This document shows positions 34,990 to 47,300 of a stretch of 64,000 bases of DNA, one piece after another. Position numbers and translations under genes: made by a program. Numbering within the stretch: the stretch's first letter is position 1; the number at the start of each line of letters is the position of its first letter. Source of the stretch: Norana najaformis (lineage: Eukaryota > Annelida > Clitellata > Crassiclitellata > Hormogastridae); assembly GCA_964023275.1 (NCBI GenBank), contig OZ029914.1, positions 50,050,530 to 50,114,529 of the forward strand, read 5' to 3'. The notes under the pieces are model-generated. The model did no database searches. It worked only from the letters and a program-made list of their open reading frames with translations, and was not told the DNA's origin.

Positions 34990-35331
34990 AACTTCTAGAA
35001 AATTGACCCATATTTGTTTCTTAAGATAAGGCCCAATTTGATAATGCGTTTAAAATGACTTGTGTTTCTTTATTCTCAGTCTGCATAATTACATGTCATA
35101 TCCATTAACATTTTATCATTTTATAAGCCATGATGATTCTAACAGGCCATTTTACGTTTTCGACTGCACATACTCGCTTTCATCCTTCTCATTAAACTAT
35201 CACATAGGCTTTCAAAAGCGTTTTTACGCCATTTGCTACCGCAATACTTGTTGAAATGCGAGCCTTTACAGTTTGAATACAAACTTGGGTTTTGTTCGAA
35301 TGCATTAGATTAAAGACAGAGCTTTAGCAAT
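34990..35331 (+). promoter_or_regulatory. Conserved 5' flank of gene C
   Basis: Same block. GTCTGCATAATTACATG starts near 35089. The TGCATAATTA core resembles a class IV POU-domain site, but this is a string match only. Confidence 0.5.
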
Positions 35332-38300
35332 ATGTGGAAGTCCCTTGTTCTTTTTCAGCTATTTTTTCTAAATGGTAAGTTAGTACTTAATAACAACCAC
35401 CATGAATGGCATGTTTTCTTTATAGAAATGACATTTATATTATTATGGCTGTTTTTGTATCAGAATATATACACCAATGATGTAGATATCCCAGTTTTGT
35501 TTTTAGCATTCTTACGCAGAGATATGCTCTTATATTATCATAATTATAATAAATCAGGCAAACATTCAGGCAAATCAAGTATTCTCCTATTTCTAGGATC
35601 TTCAGGAAGTGTTAAGTTTCCTGATCGTCCATGGAATACGGCTGTCACTGTCGGTCAAAGAATGCAAATGAAATGTAAGGCCGACAAAGTGGTCGAGTGG
35701 ACGTTTAAACGACCATTCCGTGACAATCCAACTCCGATTTGTACAAATTGGAAGGATGATGCAAAGCTAATTAATGCACATTTTGGCTGCTATGTTGAGG
35801 AAAATGGTTCTGCACAGCTTTACTCCAACTCAACTCAACTCGATGACTCCGGAATCTACACCTGTGTTACTAGCAAGATGCAACGACAGCCTGATCACTT
35901 CAGCGCCCAGTTGATTATCTTTGGTAAATTGCCGTGTAATCTCATGTTTTTAAAATCTTATATTACATTTCTTTAGCATAAAATTCACATTTTTCCAAGG
36001 AAATTTCTGTAAGTGGCTATAACGATTATATAGCTGGTAAGCTATTACATAGTTTTATTGTATCACTGCTTGTGGAGATGAAAAACGTATTACTTATGGA
36101 GCTGCAAAAATGGGCAAGGAGGTTAATGTCGGTCTAGATATCAAACAAATGGAACAAGTTCCAGACCACCACGAATTGCCAAGCTTAAGGTTGTGGATGC
36201 CTTCACTTACCTAGATAACCAAAGAGAAGATCAAATGATTAATTGCAATAATCAGACCTAGCAATTATCTCTGGATGAGAACATCTGGCGCTCCACGGCT
36301 GAACTGGCCACCAAGCTGCAGCTCTGTAGACTACGTTTGGCGGTTTTTCTTTGCAACTGCAAGACTGAGGACCACAGAGGCTTCGAATAAGAAGTCCGAC
36401 ACCTTCGAAGTGAGGTTTGTCAGGATGATCCTGCGGATCCCCTACGTTGACCATGCAAGCAACTTAGCGATCAGAAATAGAACGGCGACAGTACCAGTCT
36501 CCGCCAAGTTCGAAAATGGGGTTTGCGTTTCTCCGGACATGTCGCACGTGCTACAGCAGATATTACCACCCGAAGAGCCTTGTGGTACCAGTGAACAAGC
36601 CTCCCCCCAACTGATTGGTGAAGCCTAAGATGTCCACCTAGGACCACATGGACTAGAGTTGTGGAACAGGATCTGAAACTTTGACTCTCGATCTTCTTAC
36701 AGTATTGGAGAAGTTCTAAAATACAGTAACTTGGATACAGTAGCTTGGATCCGCATCTTCTACGCAACCGAACTCGCACGATAGAGAGTCTGTAGAACTT
36801 TTTACTAGCATCTTAAACTTCTTGTTCTTTGCAATTGTCTACTTCTGAGATATTATCACGTTATGTTCCATAAACTGTTGGCAAACAAAATATATATTAG
36901 CACTAAATTTCCGATCGTTGGGTGGAATTCCAAACTTATTGATATAACTGAAGCAATTGCGATGCAACAAAATAACCTTCAATGCATTTCTAACTTTATC
37001 GCTGGGCAGGTGATATGTTGTAAGGTTTGGATTTTTATTTCATGGATTTTTTTATTTTAATGGTTCAAATAGTGACTTATTATTTCACTGACATCTTTGT
37101 CAGACCTTGAAACATGTAACAACATCAACTTGTTGCTTTCTTCAGAATCAGAACCACAGTGCAGCATCAACATGTCCGCAGCAAACGGGAGCATAAAAGA
37201 GTTCGATTACATTTTACTCAGATGTGCAGTGAATTACTCTGGAGACTGGACACCATCCATGCAATGGTCCATAAGAGGGAAAGCTTTCAACAAAACGCCT
37301 CTGGTTATAAACAGCATGATGTCTCATTATGTGCAAAATTTGTCCTCAGTTATTATTTTGCAAGTCAGTGCAGAAGACAACGGTGCAACGATAACTTGCA
37401 AAACATGGTTCACTGATACACCAAAAAAGGTTCACTACACCAATGCCTCCAATGTACCAAATTACTCGTTTTATTGGAATACTACATTAAACGTTCATTG
37501 TAAGTGAATTTATAATTTGTTTAAGCATATAGTTTTTAACTAAATATTCATAAAGAATAATCATGCTTAGAATCACGTCGACTTGCACAGCTGCGAAGAC
37601 ACACTTATCTTTTGGTTACGAAGACCAGGTTAATCAATCAAGGTGCTGGTGTGTGGCACCACGATACATCATCATCATCACGATAATCATCATCATCCTT
37701 ACCGTTATCATCATTATAATCATCATCAGGAGCATTATCAGTGGGGCGCCTTTTTATGGAGCGTTGCTGTTTCCGCCACTCTTGTTAACCATACCAGCAT
37801 ACGTGAATATTTAAAAAATGAATGAAGTGTATAAATGTGAATTCGAATTCTTCTAATAAAACTTCTTCACCACATAGGAAATTACAGACTACATGCGAGT
37901 TTGAGGACCGCAATATACTGTTAGCATAAATTCGTTTTAGCTACAGTGATTTCAAAGTATAAAACGTTTTAATTAAATAGTTTTGTTTATGTCTTCATAG
38001 TTGTACAACACCAAACAGTTCTGTTCTTGTTATCACTAAAACTGTATTGCCATGAGAAATGTCAGGCGTGAACATTTTATCTTGCGTCACTGAAAATACT
38101 TGACAAATTTTCAATAATTATTACAATTGAATAATTATACAACTTCAACTTCTGTTCTGAGTTTCCTCAGTCTGTTTTATTAACAGCAATTTTTATTAGG
38201 CTTAAGTAAATAAAGTCTCAGAATAAATGTTTTTCTCCATTTCAGTTGGACCGAGGAATGTTAAAATAACACCTAAGAAGGACACATATCAACAGGAAGA

Positions 38301-41300
38301 CGTTCTAAACTGTACCGCTGATGGAAATCCAAGTCCTTCGTACATGTGGAGAAATGCAAAGACGCAAGAGGCAGTTGCAGTTGGGCCTCATTTAGCCTTA
38401 AATGAAGCAAGAATAGAAGCCAATCAACGTTACCACTTTGAATGCATTGCTGAAAATCAAATCACAATTTCTTCTGCAACGATCAATATTATTATTATCC
38501 AAGGTAATATGACATGAACAGCTTAGGATGTATGTACTTGTGTGTGTGTGGTATGTTTGTATGTATGTGTGTGTATGTATGTATGTATCCATGTGTGGAT
38601 AGATGGTTGTATGTATGCATTCTTGCATTTTCGTGTGTATATTACGTCACTGATGGGAGGAAATTGACCGCGCATTGTGATGCTTACTATACTCAGATCT
38701 AACTCAGCGTTGCGGTCTTGAATGCTCCATCGGCTGCCCAGCGCTTTGTTTATTGCATTGAATGCATCGAGGATTGGATGGGTCGCAATCGCTTGAAGAT
38801 GAATGTCGATAAAACGCAGCTCATCTGGATAGAGACGAGACGTCTTTCCAGACAGGGTTTCGACTGACGCGATCCAGCTGCAGTCATCAGATGTGTGTCG
38901 ATGTTCACATGTCTCCCCAGTCGACAGTGGCACCCAGATCTGGGTGTCACTATCGACTTTGGGATGTCGATGGGGGAACATGTGGCAAATATCCGCATAA
39001 AGTGCTACTTCGAGTTGCGTGAGCTGAAACAGGTCCGATCGTCGCTATCACTCTACTCCAGAAACAGCCTCGTTCGGACCCTCGTAAGTAGTCGACTCGA
39101 CTATTGCAACAGTCTGCTGTACCGAGTTGGCTTTGGACTGATCAGGAGGCTGCAAAACGTGCAGGACGCCGCTACCAGGATCGTTATGGGTGCGCGGAAA
39201 TTCGACTACATTAGCCCTGTGCTGCGCTAGCTACACTGGCTCCAGATCCGCAGGAAGATTGTCTTCAAGGTTGCAACACGTGTTTATAAGCGTTGGTATG
39301 GGATGGCGCCGTACCTGGCTTGGAGCTGTGTACTGGCCTCTTAGATTGTGGGGTGGTGGCCGTTATGCTCTGGAATGACCCACGTCCTGGTGTGGTGTAG
39401 AATGGCCACTGCCATGCGTGTAAGAACCTTTGGTGCGTCTGGCCCAAGGGTATGGAATGCTACTTGAGCCAAGTTAGAAGGAACAGTACGTATATTCGCA
39501 GAAAGACTGTTCTCTATAGGGATGTACTAAAGCACGATAGTGTGCGGATTTCTCATGTTATTTACGAAAGCCAGTGTCCAAGAGATCTCCACAGTAACCC
39601 GAGCGAAGCGACTAAAGCCCAGTTGGATTGAACAGCATCTGCATGATCACACTGGATCACAAGAAAAATTTTTTCGCCTGCTACTAGGCATATGTTATGT
39701 GTACTACACTAAATCGAATCTGCTGATTCCAAATCTGAAGTCAGATTTTGTGTAGCACGTCAGCATCTTAAGATATGCAGCATACATGCTAATAATTATG
39801 CAAACTCAGAGTATTCATAACAAGAAACAAAATGTTTTTCTTTTATAACTTGAAATTAAAATATGTTTTAAAATGTTATATAAATATATGTATGTTACTC
39901 AGATGAAAGCATACATTTCGAAATTTTGTCTCTAGCTTAACTCTATACGAGGTCAAAAGTGCTTTAGACACTTGCTCTTGCGCTTGTGAGTGGCCGCTGT
40001 TGCCCGCTGCAGAAACCAGCAGTAATCGCCCATCATGTTGGAATTGCAGTGGCCCTGATATCTTGCTTCAAAGGTGGAGATGTCTTGATAGAATCTCTCT
40101 CCATGCTCATCGCTTACATCACCCAAGTTTGGTGGGAAAAAATCCAGATGGGAATGTAAGAAATGTATTTTTAGTGACATCCGGCAGCCGAGTTGCTTAT
40201 ATGCTGTTAGCAATGCATGTTGCTAACGAGTTCAGCATAGTTCTCAGCTCGGTGATTCCCAAGGAAGTTTTGCACCACCAACGTACATGCATCCCAAGCG
40301 GCAAATTCCAGTGGGTTGAGCTTGGTTCTAAATACAGTATCACGCATTAGTTCGCGGATTTCTAGCCCAATAAAAATTCCATCCTTCAGCTTAGCATCAG
40401 TTTTGACGGCTCCAAATTTATCTCTCAGATACTGGAAGCCTTGTCCAGTACGATCCATTGTCACTACGAAATTCCTCATGAGGCCCAGTTTAATGTGAAG
40501 TGGTGGTAAGTACACTTTCAATGGATCAACCAATGCTTCGTATTGCACGTTATGCCGACCAACAATGTGCTCAGATCTAGGAGGCCACAGTTTCACTTTG
40601 TAATGGTTGCTGTCATCACGACTGTTCCACAAGCACAAAAAGCACATATGTTTTGTGTACCCCAGCTGTAGGCCTAGAATAAGTGCTACCACTTTGAGGT
40701 CCGCACAGATGTTTCATTTGTGGTCTGAGTAGTTGATCACTTTCAAAATGAGTTTCATTGAATCATATGTCTCTTTGAGGCCTACAGCGTGGGCTATAGG
40801 AACAGACGGCTTTTCTTTACCATTTTGCACCAACACAGCTTTCAAGCTCGCTTGGCTGGAATCTATGAACAATCTCCACTGATCAGGAACGTATTCGCAA
40901 CCTAAATTCAGCATGAGACCGTTCACGTCAGTACAGAAACAGATATCATTTTCCAGTTTGTAATATGTAGCTAACTGTTTGTGACGATAACGGAAGTTTG
41001 ATGTTGTGGTACCTTTTTGAAGCAAGTTCCACTCCCCTAGTCTGGAGGCTAACAGTTCAGATTTCTCCTTTGGCAAAGATAGGTCCCTCATCAGATCATC
41101 TAACTCACCTTGCCTTATCAAATGCGGCCTACCCTCTTCCAAATCTTGATCACTGGATTCATGAACAGTAACGTCATCTTCTACTGTATATTACCATCAG
41201 AACTGTCCTTTTCATCAGCACCCGCAGCAGGCGGAAATCGTACTGGATTCTCTTCATCATGCGGCACTGGCTTTAGAGCGGACTCGCAATCAGGATAAAC

Positions 41301-44300
41301 GATTTTAGACTTATTTTTCTTTGAAAATCCAGCAACTTTAGTAATGCAGAAATAACAGTCTGCGTGATGATTTCTTGGCTCGGGCCACACCATAGGCACA
41401 GCAAACGGCATATAATTCCTTTTGCCATTCAGCCACTGTGTAAGCCCAGAGTAGCACACGGTGCAGCAGACATGAGGTGCCCAACTTTTATCCTGGTCTC
41501 CGATTTGACATCCAAAATAATACTTGTAAGCAATCATCACTCTCTTAGTTAACTTCTTGCTCTGGTCACAGAGTATATTTACCACAAACATAGCAAAAAT
41601 TGTCTGGATGGTTAACACAGCCTCGCCTAATCATTTCAAAATTAAATCTCACACACTAGCTACAGCTATATAAGAAAACTTCACCTTCGTTCTACGCAAT
41701 CTCGCCTTATATACTGGTATTGATGCTGACGTCAGCTCGCTGACATGCCCAATCATGTCTAGCGCCTGCTGCAGGCTTGCTGTTAGGAATATTTCAGGCG
41801 ACACTTGCAGGCATGCACGTATCACAGGCAGCAATCGTGGAGACACATACAACAGAATGTACAGACATAACCGAAAACGAGTCCTTACGTCATTACTTGA
41901 ATGCATGCATAACTTAAAATCTAGACGTGCTGGGCAGATTCTGACTTCATATTTGGAATCAGCACATTTGAATCAATATAAGGCACATGCATTACTTTCA
42001 GTAGCAAAATCGTTGTGATCCAGTGTCATGAGAGAAGTCCCAGTTCTGTGGAATGCTTCACTGTTCTGAACAATGCCTATTTTGTCTTTGGCCAAAACGT
42101 TTACGCTGTGCATAAGAAGATGATGTGATTTCATTGTGATCTATTAAGAAACTGTTCTCGGTAATGTAAAGTAATCAGATTGTAGAAAGATCTTCATAGG
42201 GCTCAATATGAGCTATTTCTATCCCAGTCATGATGACACACCTGCTATGTATTATCAATGACTCATGTCTTACCTCTTTTTATTTATTCAGGCAGGGATC
42301 TTTTTCTCATTACCCTATTGATGGGAATAATATGTGCCATTTTGTTGCTAATTGCAATTGTTATCGGCAGAGAACAGATAACAGGTAGGCAAACTAATGT
42401 TTACTTCTAAATGGGTTGCTAAGTAATTGGCTATGATCTTAACCTACTATAATTTTAATGTCATATAATGACGACAGTTTATAAACGTTCTAAGTAGCGA
42501 GCTATTTCTAGGGTGTTCTACAATGTCAATATCAGCACAAGTACTAAGGGTTACCTAGTAAACTGAACAAGAGTTACTTTGTAAAATAGAATTTCACTTG
42601 TTTTGAAACGCGAATCTATGGAATTGTATTACGAGTATTATTCCCGTTTAGTTAGTAAGTAATTTTACTGCATTTATCAATTCATAATTCGTTTATACTT
42701 TTAGAAAACAATAATATTATTATTAATACTAGTGTATGAACGGTTAATCAATCAAGCAACTGAATTAGTAGATAACTCGCAGCATGCAGCACGCCTCAGA
42801 CTGGGCTCATGGCCCGTCGCGTGCTTCACTGTAGAATTCCATTGATCTCTGTCCTGTGCTAACAGACTCAGCTTGTGCACGTCCGTCTGGGACATGAATT
42901 GGAATATAAGCCTAATAGCAGCCAAAAATAGCGAAGATGCGATAGATTGTTGTTGATCAATGGATCACTTTTGAAATACTTGTAGGATGTATTGCTAATA
43001 TTGTGGATGTGTTTCGACGAGACTCGGGCACTGAGCCGGACATACTACCGGACGCCGGTGAAAATCACAATGGTCTGAATGAGCACTTCATTATCATAGT
43101 ATTCAACCTAATAGAATTGCTCCATTTTAAGTTGTATTGTCGATTACTTGATATTTGCTGTGTATGTATGATAAGCAATATTCACTCTTCTGCATTTGTG
43201 TCCTTACTTATCTGTATTGGCTTTGATTGTGCTTGTGTCCATGTTTATCGTTTAAAAAGCGTTTTTCTTTGAGACTTCATACTCATTGGTGAAGGTGTAT
43301 CCGATTGTTTTCAGGCGGAGCTTATAACTTTCAGCTGGAGCCTTATGGACAATATGTGCTGCCAGCAGAGGCTGTTGGTGAGCTATATATTTTTTGCCAG
43401 TGCAGTGTTTTCGTTTATTTTATGTTACATCACAGTGTAATAGTAAATTCTAGAGCATCGTTATTATGAAGGTTAGCAACTAATAGCCCAGTGAAGTTTA
43501 TCCTGAACTTGAGGTCAGATGTTACATATAGACCCATTATTCGGTGAAATTTTCGTTCTTAATCTCCCGTGCACACATGCAAATAGACTCTCAAATGCAG
43601 TGATCGAAACACATATATCGACCCTCGTAAGGTATGCTTCTTTATCATTCCTTAAATTCAGACTAACTTTTAAGAACACTGAGATGTTGGCTTGGCATAA
43701 ACAATGCAAACTATAAAATGGCCAAATAGTTATAAATAATACTGCATAGATATAAAGGCAGCATGCAAATCAATTGGTCCAAATATTATTGATATGACCA
43801 GACCCCTCTGTCTAGCTATTTCTATATGTATAGTTATTTGCTTAGTCATAATGGAGACCAAAAGTTACCGACAGTATGAGATTGCAAGCCACAGTAATGT
43901 AATGCGTTACAACAAAATTACTTTAAAAAGTTTAACCATTTTTCCAGGAAACGCTCCGAGACAACGAGCTGAAAACGAAATAGGATGCCACGCCGTCGAA
44001 GATGGTAGGTTCACAGCCAAATGTTAAAACAAAAGTATTTTATCGCCTATTTGTATTTTACTCCAATTTTTCTACACCATTTAATTGAACCAGTGTGTTT
44101 GCATCGCTGAGCGCAAAAGTTTTAAATTTTGTCTAAAAATGTAGCCATGAGAGAGAATAATATTGCAGTTTATATGTTTTAGCCCCAACGAGAAATTTTT
44201 CCCAGTCCACAAAAATTGGTCACGTTTTTGGTTGGTTGAAGCCTATCCCGAGAACTGTGTGCACATATTGGGGCAACTTTGGTAATCGTAATCGTAATCG

Positions 44301-47300
44301 TAATCGTAATCTCGAGATTTCTACAGCGCTCAACGAAAGCTAAGTCGCGAGAACCAGCTTATTCACAAGCGCTCAGTCAAAACAAAATCGATAGGCAAAA
44401 GGGTCAAGATCCAGGAGTCAGGCACTCAGACAGTCGGACGGCTACGGTGGATGCTGTTTGAAATTGAAGCGAGAAGAGAGATAAGGGGAAGAGGAAGAAT
44501 CAGGATAAGATTTATAAGCATAACGAAGAGCATGTTTAGGTGTTTATTTTGAAAGTTTTCAGTTCCTGGTAATCAAGAACAACGTAATACGTAACATGCG
44601 CAACACTGACTCCATAAACTACTTTAACGTACATATTGATGTGTTTTAAGGGGCTGTCGCGTCTATGTTACACCAGAGAGATGAACCGGTGTATGCTGAG
44701 ATCAACAAACCATGCAAATGTTAGTATGTCATCTTAGAGTAGGTAGAATATTTCTATTGATTACTAACAGTGGAGTGTCAATAAACAGAATTCGCTGCAC
44801 GCGTGTATTGGGTTATTTCTTTAGGGCCTTTAGGAACCTTTACTCCTGAGAACACAGCATTCGTTATGGTTCATGCAGCAAAGAAGGCTGTTTGATCGTA
44901 TTTGTATACCTAACCTTAAATGTACTTTTGTATAGCGCCTGTTCAAGATAACTCCTCAGAAATGTTTCCCACCTGAATACACAAGACCACGATCAAATAG
45001 AACGGTATTCTGGCGAAATAGTTTTATGTGTCAGTTTTTTGTGAACAAGGATTCTCTTACTATTCTGACATCTAGTGAATGCTTTACAAAAATCTAAACA
45101 TTGGCTAAATGGTGTTCTAGGATTCATATAAGTCTGCATTGACCTTTAGATAACGAGTGACGTTGTCTTTCTGAGATTTCATTCTTCATTGGCTGACTAA
45201 CTTCATTTACTTAAAGCATTTAGACAGTCTCTGCATTTCCTGTAAATTCAACGGAAACAAGTTAAGAGGACGATCCCGAATTGTGGATTTTGTTTTGTTT
45301 TGGTTATCAGATACCACTGAATTATGCATTCAGTATGATAATATAAACTGCAGTTCAATATAATGCCTTTCTGAAAATAATGAGATCAAGTAAGGTCGAC
45401 GTCAACGGCCCCTACAAGCATATGATATCGTAAGCAGATTCTAGTTTAAATGCCTTTTATTATCGTAACTAATAGACAAATTGAGTAAGAAGTGACGCTA
45501 TAAATGTTTTCGTTCAAAATTCAATGTTTAAGTGCATCCTCGTTGATTGCTAAGATTGGAATATACTCACTTTTGAGACGGTGAAAACTTAATCTGTAAT
45601 TGCTGAAATCAACTTTTTCAGACAGAACAACTGAAGCAGCCGTTTTATGTCAAGCGCAGACACTTCCCGTTGACTCCAGAATCAAGAAAACAGCATATGG
45701 CTAGTATTCCATTTTAAATTGGATTTCTCTATATTTTGAAAACGAACAAAATCATTATATTCGGCTTGCTCAATAACTAGCATATTCCAGCAAATGTGGA
45801 ATTAAACTAGAAATAAAGACCATAATATGATAACATTTATTACTGATTTATAGTGTTTAGTCGTGCGAATTTAATAGAGTAAAGACATCTGTAAAATATA
45901 GCTGTTCATGAACTGATACATCAGTACCAATTTCCTGTGACATTTCTAATCAAACGTTTGGTGCTTTTGAAAGTATTCTGATGGAAATGAATACTTTCTG
46001 CTAATTTCAAACAGCTAAACACTATTCCACTGCCATTATATCAATTTAATTTATATTCTTTTAGTTAGTTGAATTATAGATGTTACGTTATACATATGTA
46101 TGTTTATTTTTTATTAAACCATAAAATTGTAATCTTGAACAATGAGGATTTATTATAGTGAAATGGTTTGCACCTGATTCCACGTTAAGAATAAAGTCAC
46201 ACTGTTCAAGTTTTCTCAAAAAATTTAATGTAACATCTAATCTAATGACTTCTATAGCGCTGTTACCATAATGCCCAAGTCATCAATCGATGGTGGCTTG
46301 AATTGAAATCGTAATCAAAATCAAAATCTTTTGGAGAAGCCAGTTCAACATCCAATAGGTCAGAGAAACCAGCAGTTAGGCTACAGGGCGCATGCAAGTT
46401 GAAACAGGTGAGTCTTAAATCGGAAGTGCATTTATCTTTGATTATTCCAGACAGTATTAAGTTCTGTATTGCAACATCGCAAAATTCTACTTGGTATTAC
46501 TGCATAAAATGTTTGCAGACAACAAAGTTGAATCAGCCACGTTGAGTCCATCGCAAACACTTCCTGTTGACTCCAAACTGAAGAAAAACGAATATGGCAA
46601 GTATTTAAGTTGCTTAAGTTAAACTTAGTCCTGTTGAATATGGATAATCACTTTTTAGCCTACAAAATGCTTAGAGTTAGATCTTGCATTGGGATTCATG
46701 AAATCTGTTGTATGTTCTTTTAGAGGTAGGCATTTTTGCAAATAATCAAATGTGTAGCTAAATGCATTATTGGCATTTATTTGCTGTATGTGTTGTTGTC
46801 TTAAATAGCTGCATCCGAATGCAAAGCTAATATTCCATTTAACACAACAGTGAAGCCGTCTTCAGCAAAAATGGTAAGATAAGATTAATATTACCACAAA
46901 TCTGAAATAAATTTTAAAATCGTAGCATGTTATAAATTATTTGTGAGGTTCTTTGAATAGCGCTAGTGTCCTGATTTATGCATGCATGAATACATCGTAT
47001 TCGTTCCAAGTTTATTAGTAGAAAAAGTAGGACCCATGTCAGCAGTTGAACGCAAGGGAGGTACTTATTTTCCGCTCTTCGACGCGTTAGCCAATAACAG
47101 AGGCTTCCCAAGATCCTGGACACAGGTCAGTGCATCCCATGACTTTCCGTTTATTTCTCAGCTTACGTCGGTACCAAGTTCTACTGTTTTGTGACAGAGG
47201 CACGTGTTAGTAGACAACTTTGCCATGGTCGTTACGGAGTCCGGTCAACAGGGCGAACCCGCAAGATTTTGGTTACATACCAGCGTGCTAACCGAGTAGA

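Noticed and set aside
38690-42291. A separate gene between Ig3 and TM of C
   Set aside because: The content is a LINE fragment and a TIR transposon with broken frames; paralogue A has only a 455-base intron here.
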